Below, one piece after another: positions 34,901 to 41,700 of a stretch of 64,000 nucleotides of DNA; the first letter of the stretch is position 1, and each line of letters begins with the position of its first letter. The stretch is from Herbaspirillum sp. ST 5-3 (GTDB lineage: Bacteria; Pseudomonadota; Gammaproteobacteria; Burkholderiales; Burkholderiaceae_D), in NCBI RefSeq assembly GCF_004804275.1, contig NZ_STGI01000002.1, positions 248,001 through 312,000 on the forward strand, written 5' to 3'. The notes beneath the pieces were generated by a model. The model saw only the letters and a list, made by a program, of their open reading frames with translations, was not told the origin of the DNA and did no database searches. A program made the translations under genes and the position numbers.

Positions 34901-36246
34901 CCAAGGCGGAGAAGGACCGTGTCGCCGCCGAGCGCGAGGCACTCGAAGCCATCCAGGCAAAGCTTGCCGCCGAAACGCAACTGCGCAATGAAGCGCAGGC
35001 ACGCGCCAAGGCGGAAACGGAGCAGGCCAAAGCGATGAAGGCGCGCGAGCAGGCTGAGCGCGCAGCGCGTGAAGCGAGCGAAAGCGCTTGCGTCGCAGAG
35101 CAGGAGCTGCTGGCGAAGGCCGCCGAGAAGGCCGAATCACAGCGCAAGACTGCCGAACTGGCAATCGCGAAGGCGCGCGAAGCGATCGACCTCGCCACCG
35201 AAGAACGCCGCCGTGCCGCCGCCGAGCAGAAATCGCTGGAAGCGGTGCAGGAAAAACTGCGTATCGAGCGCGAGCGCGCCGACACTGAACAGAAGACGCT
35301 GGCCGCGATCGAAGAAAAATTGTCGGCGGAAAAGAATGCTGCAGACGATGCGCAAGCACGGCTTCGCATCGAGCAAGAGCAGGTGCAGATCACCCGCGCG
35401 CGCGAGCAGGCCGAACGCACAGTGCGGCTTGCGAACGAAAGCCGGCTTGCGGTCGAAAAGCAATTCCTGGAAAAGGCGCGCGAGCAAGTCGAGTCGCAGC
35501 GCCTCGCCGCGGAAACTGCCGAAGCCAAGGCGCGCGAAGCCATCGAACTGGCACGTGTCGAGAGCGCCCGTGCCAAGGCCGAACAGCAGGCGCTGGCAGC
35601 GATTCAGGAAAAGCTGAAAGCAGAAGACATCGCACGTATCGAAGCCGAGCAGCGCGCCAGGGCGGAACGCGAAGCGGCCGACCTGGCCAGCAAGCGCATG
35701 GAAGCGGAAATCGAGGCGCATGCCGCCGAAGAAGCACGGGTGGCCGCCGAGCGTCGCGCATTGCAGGCTGCGCGCAGGCAGAAGGAATATGCGGCAACGA
35801 GCACGGAGCAGGCTGAGACGCTGCGTGCCAGAATCGAACGCGAACAGGACGAGGCGCAGGCGATCGCCGCCGACCTGATCGAACGCATGGCGCAGAAGAG
35901 CGAAGCGCTCGGCGACTGGCGCGTCCGCGCCGAGAGCGTGCTGGCCGAATCGCCGGTGCCGGCAGTCAAGGCCCGCGCGGTCCGACGGCCGCTGGTCGCC
36001 GTACTGGGCGGCGCCGCCTTCGCCGCAGGTGTGGCGGTTGCCAGCACCTGGACCCTGCAGACTACCCCGGCAAGTACGGGATTCGCGCACAAGGCGGTCC
36101 CGGCCGTCGCAGCCTCCGTCAGCCAGTCCGGCCCGATCGGCCTTGCCAACCCCTCAAAATTGCAAATGTCCTATCAACTCAGCGCACAGCCGGAAACAGC
36201 CCCAGCCGTCGAGAGCACAGCGCAGGCCGACGCAGTGAAGGAATAG
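31960..36246 (+). CDS. Giant tail-anchored coiled-coil protein with 98-residue repeats
   Basis: The 1428-residue protein has a short acidic N-terminal region (to about residue 40), then about 1290 residues of uninterrupted Ala/Glu/Arg/Lys/Gln-rich helix with almost no Pro or Gly. From residue 462 it is built from seven tandem units anchored by [KS]xREAxELAR-like motifs. Near the C-terminus, after a basic stretch (VKARAVRRP), one membrane helix (about 1344-1365, VAVLGGAAFAAGVAVASTW) is followed by a roughly 60-residue tail, so the coiled coil should be cytoplasmic and the tail periplasmic. ATG 31960 has GGGAG 7 bases upstream; ATG 31927 is an alternative. No family is recognised; a structural tether or scaffold is inferred. 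Confidence 0.85.
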   Translation: METNQAMRNNLNVQDKPFDDEDVDRSAGVQPAATNPRTGGVDLKAIREAIARVEAEAKATVAAENRAHAEARARALAEDKAKMEAAAAAEAYQNARAAEEAIEAGRARLDAERQAREASEARAAAVKKEIEALRARAQAEAEAKRMAEERVRAEQEARKRATEQIVKETELAARATAAAEELAQETELARWQAAQRVAAAEAAKQEAEARARADARMVELAREQERREREARMASEMLAKARAEAMEVARERERAEEMALHAALSRAPVEVRAREEARARALAEQESEASAQARADLERKAADAYQLRLQADAELRDAAVRREHAESLAAAAAQARREAEERIRIATEARIRTERELQTLALTRVEAEHKADMQARARAAAEARAVCEARERAEAEQQVAEAMQSRAEEEQRARQLVEKRIEFERAAAKMAADQAAAEQQAYERAAEHAELQRQTAEFAAAKAREAVELARAERERAEAEQKAVVALQEKLRAEEAAMAQAVARADAERQHTGLLRMQEQAEQTARAAKEEECEAAKTALAKAMERADAQREAANAAVLKAHEAVELARLERQRAKDEQQALETLQQKVQVERQRAEAAQKVLKATQEKLAAEQAALAEAEARAKAELELAESLRAKEESDRALRAAHEAESTAARHTAEQTNAAVELQRKAAQLALLKAREATEAARAERERAEAEQKALQAEQARRQADEAARVEAEARMHAEQEQAELLRAREREELEARSAIEARLAAEKEHLEQAARKAELEREAAEAAEASAREAVELARTQEERAAAEKQALESMQKKRAAEEAVRNYAAARARAETEHAETMRAREQAEQAARDAIQARLAAEKQQLEQAAQQVALERKAAEAAEAKAREAGELARIEQERAAAEQRALDALRDKLAAEQAAKADAEARALAEHEQAETIRATAQAERKARESVETQLAAEKQRMQKAAERAELERQAAYVALRKVREAIDLAKAEKDRVAAEREALEAIQAKLAAETQLRNEAQARAKAETEQAKAMKAREQAERAAREASESACVAEQELLAKAAEKAESQRKTAELAIAKAREAIDLATEERRRAAAEQKSLEAVQEKLRIERERADTEQKTLAAIEEKLSAEKNAADDAQARLRIEQEQVQITRAREQAERTVRLANESRLAVEKQFLEKAREQVESQRLAAETAEAKAREAIELARVESARAKAEQQALAAIQEKLKAEDIARIEAEQRARAEREAADLASKRMEAEIEAHAAEEARVAAERRALQAARRQKEYAATSTEQAETLRARIEREQDEAQAIAADLIERMAQKSEALGDWRVRAESVLAESPVPAVKARAVRRPLVAVLGGAAFAAGVAVASTWTLQTTPASTGFAHKAVPAVAASVSQSGPIGLANPSKLQMSYQLSAQPETAPAVESTAQADAVKE
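33343..35526 (+). repeat. Seven tandem 98-residue (294-bp) coding repeats, two extended to 119 residues
   Basis: Anchor motifs like KAREAVELAR begin at protein residues 462, 560, 679, 777, 875, 973, 1071 and 1190. Successive spacings are 98, 119, 98, 98, 98, 98 and 119 residues. 98 is 14 heptads and 119 is 17 heptads, so the coiled-coil register is kept in every unit, and the two long units carry three extra heptads. Units also share blocks such as RLAAEKxxLExAA and MRAREQAEQAAR. DNA identity between units is diverged, pointing to old duplication under selection. Confidence 0.9.
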
Positions 36247-36465
36247 GCGAGGGCAGCCAGCGTTGTTTTTTCCTCTGCCGGTACTTGCACGATTGGTATG
36301 CCGCCGCTTCCGAAATAGCGTATTTAAGGCAGGAAGTATAGAATGCACTGGTTTAAAAATCGGCGCGGGCGGCTTGTCAACAGCGCTGCATTCCGGCTAC
36401 CGTACGATTTCCATGCGCTTTCCGTGCGCTTTCTGTTTGCTGCAAAATAACACCAACCAAGACTC

Positions 36466-37584
36466 ATGACTTTCTTCTCGCGCCGCATGATCAGTATTCG
36501 TTTGCGCCCTGTACTGAATAACACCATTGCATTGTCCGGTCTGGTGGCAGCCTTGTTTGCCGGTCCCGCGTTTGCGGACGATTACACCGACGTCAACAAG
36601 CTCATGCGCGGCGGTCAATATGCGGAAGCACTGACGAAAGCGGATGCCTTCCTGAACAAGAATCCGCGCGATGCGCAGATGCGCTTCCTCAAGGGCGTGA
36701 TTCTCACCGAACAGAACAAGTCGGCCGAAGCCATCACGGTCTTCACCAAGCTGACCGAGGACTATCCGGGATTGCCTGAACCGTACAACAATCTCGCCGT
36801 GCTGTACGCGGCCGCCGGTCAGTACGAGAAGGCGCGCCTCGCACTTGATGCTGCCATCCGCACCAACCCGAGCTACGCGACCGCCTATGAAAACCTGGGC
36901 GATGTGCATGCCAAGCTCGCAAGCCAGGCCTATGACAAGGCCTTGCAGCTCGATTCCGGCAATTCCGCTGCGAAGTCCAAGCTGACGCTGGTACGTTCGC
37001 TGGTGGGCAACATGAACGGCGGCTCCAAGGTGGCCGCCACTGCACCTGCGCCGGCTCCGGTAACTGCGGCGCCTGCACCGGCACCCAAGGCTCCGACCCC
37101 GGCAGTGCCGGCACCGGCCGCGCCGCCGGTCGCTGCTGCACCCGTCCCGGTCAAACCGGCACCGATTGCAAAAAATGAAGCCCCCAAGCCCGAACACAAA
37201 GTGGAGCCCAAGGCCGAGCCGAAACCAATGGCGAATGCCAATGTCGAACGGGACGACGTGTTGAAGGTCGTGCATGGCTGGGCCAAGGCCTGGAGCTCGC
37301 AAGACGTGAAGTCGTATCTGGGCTATTACGGCAGCGATTTCCATACGCCGAACGGCCAGTCCCGCAAGGCATGGGAAGACGACCGGCGCGCACGCATCGT
37401 CGGCAAGAGCAACATCAGCGTCAAGGTCGAATCCCCGCAAGTCAGCATCAATGGCAATACGGCAACGGTGAAATTCCGCCAGGTCTATGTGTCGGACCGT
37501 CTGACCGCAAACACCCGCAAGACCCTCGTGCTGGCCAACAAGGGCGGCAAGTGGCAGATCAAACAGGAGAATACGGGTAGCTGA
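36466..37584 (+). CDS. Exported TPR protein with C-terminal NTF2/Cds6-like domain
   Basis: The 372-residue protein has a signal peptide (cleaved near FADD, residue 40), about three tetratricopeptide repeats (42-170, e.g. EPYNNLAVLYAAAGQYEKARLALDAAI), a long Pro/Ala/Lys linker (185-255) and a C-terminal domain (260-372) resembling the NTF2-like domain found in L,D-transpeptidases. It is periplasmic. The stop overlaps the start of the L,D-transpeptidase gene (TGATG), so the two are translated together and probably function together at the cell wall. An alternative start is ATG 36487. Confidence 0.85.
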   Translation: MTFFSRRMISIRLRPVLNNTIALSGLVAALFAGPAFADDYTDVNKLMRGGQYAEALTKADAFLNKNPRDAQMRFLKGVILTEQNKSAEAITVFTKLTEDYPGLPEPYNNLAVLYAAAGQYEKARLALDAAIRTNPSYATAYENLGDVHAKLASQAYDKALQLDSGNSAAKSKLTLVRSLVGNMNGGSKVAATAPAPAPVTAAPAPAPKAPTPAVPAPAAPPVAAAPVPVKPAPIAKNEAPKPEHKVEPKAEPKPMANANVERDDVLKVVHGWAKAWSSQDVKSYLGYYGSDFHTPNGQSRKAWEDDRRARIVGKSNISVKVESPQVSINGNTATVKFRQVYVSDRLTANTRKTLVLANKGGKWQIKQENTGS

Positions 37585-38858
37585 TGTTGCGTTTCCAATC
37601 TACCAGGCGCCAGGCAACGGCCGGCACCGCCAGACAAGTCCTGTCCTGGTTGCTGGCTGCCAGCCTCATGACGGCGCCTTTCGCCGCGAACGCGAAGGCG
37701 CACGCCAAAAAGCCGGCGCCCGCGCCCGCGCGGGCAGTTGCCGCGCCCGTGGCGGACAAGCCCGATCCTGAAGTATTGCTGGTCGAAGTGTATAAAGAGC
37801 TGGGGGCCAACCGTTTGCGGCAGGCACTGGCCAAGGCCGACAAACTGGTCGAGGACTATCCGAATTTTCGTCTCGGCCATCTGATTCGCGGCGACCTCCT
37901 CCTGATGCAGACGCAGCCGGTCACCACCTTCGGCGCGGTGAATGGTCCGGAGGACAAGCTCAAGAACTTGCGCCAGGAAGCGATCGTGCGCCTGAAGTGG
38001 CTGCGCGAACGTCCGGATCCGAGCTTGCTGCCGCGCCTCGTGCTGCAATTGCGCGAGGACCAGAAGCATGTGATCCTGGTCGATGCCAAGCGCTCGCGCT
38101 TGTACGTGTATGCCAATGACGCCGGGCGCCTGAAATTCGTCAGCGACTATTACGTCAGCCAGGGCAAGCTCGGCGTCAACAAGCTCAAGGCCGGCGACCA
38201 GAAAACGCCTATCGGCATCTACTACATCACCAGCCATCTCTCGGGCGAGCGTCTGCCCGACTTTTACGGCTCCGGCGCATTGCCGATCAATTATCCGAAC
38301 GAATGGGACAAGGTCAACGGCCGCAGCGGATCGGGTATCTGGCTGCACGGCACGCCTCCCGACAGTTACAGCCGTCCGCCGCTGTCCTCCGACGGTTGCG
38401 TCGTGCTGACCAACCCGGACCTGCACAAGCTCGCCGGCTCGGTCGAGATCGGCAAGACGCCGGTGGTGATCAGCGAAAGCGTGGACTTCGTCAGCAAGAC
38501 CAAGTGGGAAAGCGATCGCCACCTTGCGACGCACCTGGTGGACGACTGGCGGCGCGACATGGAGAGCATGAATCCGCAGCGCGTGATGGAAAATTATTCC
38601 CGCCAGTTCCGTTCTGATCGCGGCGAGGACCTGAGTACCTGGTTTGCAAAGCATCAGCAATTCATGAGCGGCGTGAAGGATGTCTCGATCGAGCTGAAAG
38701 ACTCGACTTTCTTCTTCTATCCTGGCCGCGACAACATGATTGTCAGCACCTTCACCCAGGAGTCGAGAGTAGGGAAGGGCAAGACATCGATTCGCAAGCG
38801 CCAGTACTGGGCGAAGGAAGGTTCGCAGTGGAAAATCGTGTACGAGCTGAACCTCTGA
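37584..38858 (+). CDS. L,D-transpeptidase (YkuD domain) with C-terminal NTF2-like domain
   Basis: The 424-residue exported protein has a signal peptide (to about residue 38, ANAKA), a Pro/Ala-rich linker, a helical region with a short TPR-like stretch (65-145), a YkuD catalytic domain (about 155-300) with the HGTP...SSDGCVV active-site motif, and a C-terminal domain (310-424) of the same kind as the preceding protein. It should cross-link or modify peptidoglycan, or attach proteins to it, through a catalytic cysteine. It is translationally coupled to the TPR gene and followed by a terminator. Confidence 0.92.
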   Translation: MLRFQSTRRQATAGTARQVLSWLLAASLMTAPFAANAKAHAKKPAPAPARAVAAPVADKPDPEVLLVEVYKELGANRLRQALAKADKLVEDYPNFRLGHLIRGDLLLMQTQPVTTFGAVNGPEDKLKNLRQEAIVRLKWLRERPDPSLLPRLVLQLREDQKHVILVDAKRSRLYVYANDAGRLKFVSDYYVSQGKLGVNKLKAGDQKTPIGIYYITSHLSGERLPDFYGSGALPINYPNEWDKVNGRSGSGIWLHGTPPDSYSRPPLSSDGCVVLTNPDLHKLAGSVEIGKTPVVISESVDFVSKTKWESDRHLATHLVDDWRRDMESMNPQRVMENYSRQFRSDRGEDLSTWFAKHQQFMSGVKDVSIELKDSTFFFYPGRDNMIVSTFTQESRVGKGKTSIRKRQYWAKEGSQWKIVYELNL

Positions 38859-38899
38859 GACGACACGAATAACGCGCGCAATGCGCATAATGATCAAGG

Positions 38900-38936
38900 A
38901 ACGGCTGCCTGATGGAAAGGCGGCCGTTTTCTTTTT
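38900..38936 (+). terminator. Rho-independent terminator after the L,D-transpeptidase gene
   Basis: AACGGCTGCC pairs with GGCGGCCGTT (one wobble) around an 8-base loop, followed by TTTCTTTTT. It ends the TPR/L,D-transpeptidase transcript. Confidence 0.9.
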
Positions 38937-39119
38937 GCGGTCCGCTTTTCGTTCTCGCGGGAATCTCTGCCGATGATGTTGCGATGATATTGATCAAGCT
39001 AGGTGCTCCTTTTCGCTCGGAAGCACCGAAAGGACCGGGCGGCATATTTTCCTGTTGAACTAAGTTTTGCCAAGAATGGTCATTCAAAGGCATGTGCATC
39101 GGATAACACGCAGGTCGCC

Positions 39120-40391
39120 ATGCGATGCCAGAATTGCGGGGCGGAAAATACTGGGTTTGCACGGATTTGCGCCTCTTGCAGCAAGCCAATGCCCTTTCCG
39201 GGTGGCTACCAGAAGTTCAGTCAAACCGGCCATGCCCAGTTCGAAGGCAAGGGCATCGGCGGCGCGTCGTCTTTGCTTGAATACGGAGTACGGCTGCGCG
39301 CTCATCGATTCAGGAGGACATGCCATTTGACCGCTGCCAAGCAACGTACCCCACCTGCAGAGCCGAAACGCGAGGATCTGCACCGTAATAGCGCCGCGGC
39401 AACCGCTCCCCGCGGCGAGCGATCACGCACTCCACAGGAGTCCTCCGCGGATTCGACTACCCGGCAACGAACCGAACCGCACTGGAACGACACTGCAGCC
39501 GCGCGCGCTGCCGCCTTCGCGCATCAGGAGCCGCCCTGGCAGACCGCCTTTCAGGAGGGGAGGCCCAAACCTCGCCGCATCTCGCGTCTCATGCTGATGT
39601 CGGGGATTTTCGTCATTGGTGCGGCCGTCGGCCTGGGCGTCGCCGTCTGGTTCAGTAAAACCGGCGCACGTCAGACTCCTGTCCATGCGTCCCAGCCGCT
39701 GCCTGCGGTTCAGGCGCCATCGCAAGCGGGAGTGCAGGGCGCGCGTGCTCCGGTTCGCGGCATCAGTCCGGATGAACTTCCCTACGACGGTGCACCACCG
39801 CCGCAGCAAGCCGAGCAAGCGCCCGCAGCCCCGCCAGTCCCGACGCTGAAGTCTGGTGAGCACGACGATGTCGTCAACTCTGGCAGGGGAGCGACGACCT
39901 CCAGGAGCAAGCAAGGCGATTCCGATGCGCTCAGCGCAGCACCTCCGAAGCGCGCCAGGAAACCGGAGATTTCCGAGGCGGGCCAGGCTGCATTGGAAAG
40001 CACTGCACCCAAGCCGCGCGCAAAGCCGGTCGAGAGGAAGACAGCCAAGGCGCCGTCGAAGCGTCATGTACCGCAGCAGGCCGCCGCGAAGGACAAGGAG
40101 ATCGAGCGTATCCGGCAGCAGGCGGAAGAAGAGTTAAAAAAAAAGACTAGCGCCGGGCGAGTCGTAGGAGAAGCGCGCCTGTCCAAACGCAAGCGCACCG
40201 GCCAGGCTTATGGCGGGCCGACGATGTCCGCCTCGTCGCAATCTCGCTACGCCGTCACGCGCGCCACGCTCGCGCGCTGCGAACGCATTCAGGGCCTCAT
40301 CGATCGCGAGAAGTGCAAGTGGCGCCTCTGCGCCGGCAAGTGGGGCAAGAACGGTTGCCCATCCTACGAGCCGCACATTCCCGCTTATTGA
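39120..40391 (+). CDS. Zinc-ribbon, single-pass membrane protein of unknown function
   Basis: The 423-residue protein opens with a zinc ribbon (MRCQNCGAE...ICASCSKP, two CxxC pairs), followed by a low-complexity basic/acidic region, a single membrane helix (about 155-180, LMLMSGIFVIGAAVGLGVAVWF), a long Pro/Ala/Lys region that ends in charged helix (KDKEIERIRQQAEEELKKK), and a conserved-looking C-terminal domain with ARCERIQGLIDREKCKWRLCAGKWGKNGC. The topology suggests a cytoplasmic zinc ribbon and a periplasmic cysteine-rich end. ATG 39120 has CAGG upstream; the frame is open to 39003. No function is known. Confidence 0.8.
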   Translation: MRCQNCGAENTGFARICASCSKPMPFPGGYQKFSQTGHAQFEGKGIGGASSLLEYGVRLRAHRFRRTCHLTAAKQRTPPAEPKREDLHRNSAAATAPRGERSRTPQESSADSTTRQRTEPHWNDTAAARAAAFAHQEPPWQTAFQEGRPKPRRISRLMLMSGIFVIGAAVGLGVAVWFSKTGARQTPVHASQPLPAVQAPSQAGVQGARAPVRGISPDELPYDGAPPPQQAEQAPAAPPVPTLKSGEHDDVVNSGRGATTSRSKQGDSDALSAAPPKRARKPEISEAGQAALESTAPKPRAKPVERKTAKAPSKRHVPQQAAAKDKEIERIRQQAEEELKKKTSAGRVVGEARLSKRKRTGQAYGGPTMSASSQSRYAVTRATLARCERIQGLIDREKCKWRLCAGKWGKNGCPSYEPHIPAY

Positions 40392-40691
40392 TCGTTTCCC
40401 TTCCCGCACGCGACTCCCCATCTTTTCGCTTCGCTGCGCACCTCTTCAAAGCGCCAGTTTCCCTTCCCGTAACTTCAAGTATTTTTTGAAGTTTACTTAA
40501 AGTGTTACTTCATTAGTTGCGCCTGGTGAATTCTCGTTTTTCCGGTTTACCAATGACATCTCATCCTGTTTTTCATTATGGTTAAAACAAAGTAATAACA
40601 TAAAAATTTTTGTACCAACATTGTTTTAATAAAAATTTGCTATGCGGTAATTTTGTTGTACTATGTTAGAACATTGGTTCGAGGAACTTCT
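40392..40691. other. AT-rich intergenic region upstream of the mazEF-flhD group
   Basis: This 300-bp gap has no gene. From about 40500 to 40680 it is strikingly AT-rich against 62% GC neighbours (for example ACATAAAAATTTTTGTACC), which often marks acquired DNA or a strongly regulated promoter. The promoter entry at 40637-40664 lies within it. Confidence 0.7.
40637..40664 (+). promoter_or_regulatory. Candidate sigma-70 promoter for mazEF-flhD
   Basis: TTGCTA (40637-40642), a 16-base spacer and TACTAT (40659-40664) make a plausible -35/-10 pair about 28 bases before the mazE start. The match is imperfect and is supported by position and the AT-rich surroundings. Confidence 0.5.
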
Positions 40692-40946
40692 ATGAAGACT
40701 GCAATCCGCAAGATGGGCAATTCGCAAGGGGTGTTGATTCCCAAGCCATTCTTGATGCAGACCGGTCTTGATATCGGCGAGGTCGAGATTGAGGTGGAGA
40801 ACGAAGCAATCGTGATCCGCAAGCCGAGGAAGAAATCCCGCGAAGGATGGGCGGAGGCATGTCGTTTGCTTGCGGACAAGTCGACAGAACTTCCAATCGC
40901 CTGGCCTCTGATTATCAACGAAGCGGATAGTGGATTCACATGGTAA
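40692..40946 (+). CDS. mazE: AbrB/MazE-type antitoxin
   Basis: The 84-residue protein has the swapped-hairpin AbrB/MazE DNA-binding fold: MKTAIRKMGNSQGVLIPKPFLMQTGL followed by EVEIEVENEAIVIRKP (residues 1-42). The C-terminal half (45-84) is the toxin-binding tail. GAGGAAC precedes ATG 40692. It overlaps the toxin gene by 7 bases, the standard layout. It should repress its own promoter and block the toxin. Confidence 0.9.
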   Translation: MKTAIRKMGNSQGVLIPKPFLMQTGLDIGEVEIEVENEAIVIRKPRKKSREGWAEACRLLADKSTELPIAWPLIINEADSGFTW

Positions 40947-41260
40947 AGCGGGCCGACGTATGGCTGGCCGATTTTGAAAAACCGATCGGCAGCATGACTC
41001 AGAAGCGATGGCCTTGCGTCGTCGTCTCGCCTGAGGAAATGGACGAGTACCTGTCCACGCTCATCATGGCGCCGATGTGCACGCACGAACTGCCCGCACC
41101 GTTTCGTATTCCCGTCACGTTCATGCAGAAAGAGGGACTGATCCTGCTGGATCAGATCTGCACCCTCGAGAAGTCGCGCTTGGTAAAGAAGCTGGGGGTC
41201 ATCAGCGAAGAAACGATGGCCAAGACTCTGGAAGTACTACAAGAAGTTTTCGCTTATTAA
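40940..41260 (+). CDS. mazF: MazF/PemK family endoribonuclease toxin
   Basis: The 106-residue protein shows the MazF fold motifs: KRADVWLADFEKP at the N-terminus, QKRWPCVVVSP carrying the conserved Arg23, APMCTHE with the catalytic-region Thr, and LDQICTLEKSRLVKKLG. It should cleave mRNA when free of antitoxin. All family motifs look intact. The stop is only 18 bases before flhD, so toxin and flhD are probably co-transcribed. Confidence 0.92.
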   Translation: MVKRADVWLADFEKPIGSMTQKRWPCVVVSPEEMDEYLSTLIMAPMCTHELPAPFRIPVTFMQKEGLILLDQICTLEKSRLVKKLGVISEETMAKTLEVLQEVFAY

Positions 41261-41278
41261 ACATAAGGACCGTACTCA

Positions 41279-41593
41279 ATGGCTAACGATTATTTGTCAG
41301 AAATTCGCGATGTCAATCTGAGCTACCTGATGATTGCCCAGCAAATGATTCGCCACGATCGCGCAGAGGCCATATTCCGCCTCGGCATCAGCGGCGAGAT
41401 TGCCGATCTGCTGGCCAGCATGAGTAACGGTCAAGTCCTGAAAATGGCCAGCTGCAACGTGATGCTCTCGCGTTTCCGCTTCAACGACACGGCGATCCTG
41501 TCGACGCTGCTGCGCGACAAGGCCGGCACCGCCAGTGCGCCGGTGCATGCATCGATCATCATGGCGTCGCAGGCGCCCGAAACCATCCTCTGA
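41279..41593 (+). CDS. flhD: Flagellar transcriptional regulator FlhD (orphan)
   Basis: The 104-residue protein matches FlhD along its length: SEIRDVNLSYLMIAQQMIR, RAEAIFRLGISGEIADLLA, and MASCNVMLSRFRFNDTAILSTLL, including the conserved cysteine (Cys60). FlhD normally forms a hexamer with FlhC to switch on flagellar genes. AAGGA lies upstream of ATG 41279. No flhC follows; the next gene is an unrelated membrane-anchored protein. It may be a second FlhD copy or pair with an FlhC encoded elsewhere. Confidence 0.9.
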   Translation: MANDYLSEIRDVNLSYLMIAQQMIRHDRAEAIFRLGISGEIADLLASMSNGQVLKMASCNVMLSRFRFNDTAILSTLLRDKAGTASAPVHASIIMASQAPETIL

Positions 41594-41700
41594 CGGCGCA
41601 TCGACGCCGCCAGCCCTTGCGATCATGTGCGCCTGTTCCGGACTGCCGCTTGCTTTGCGAACGCGTGTCGCATGCATCGCCGCGCTAGGAGCGGCATAGC

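Noticed and set aside
32336-35359. Very long minus-strand open frames (1007 and 680 codons) opposite the coiled-coil gene
   Set aside because: They arise because the plus strand uses few codons whose complement is a stop. Their translations are Arg/Pro/Ala-rich low-complexity sequence and they lack ribosome sites.
33343-35526. Regular DNA repeats considered as a CRISPR or satellite array
   Set aside because: The period (294 bp) is within one reading frame, units are diverged at DNA level and conserved at heptad level, so this is protein repeat structure.
40692-41593. Possibility that mazEF-flhD is part of a mobile element
   Set aside because: No integrase, transposase, inverted repeats or tRNA target is visible; only the AT-rich upstream region hints at acquisition.
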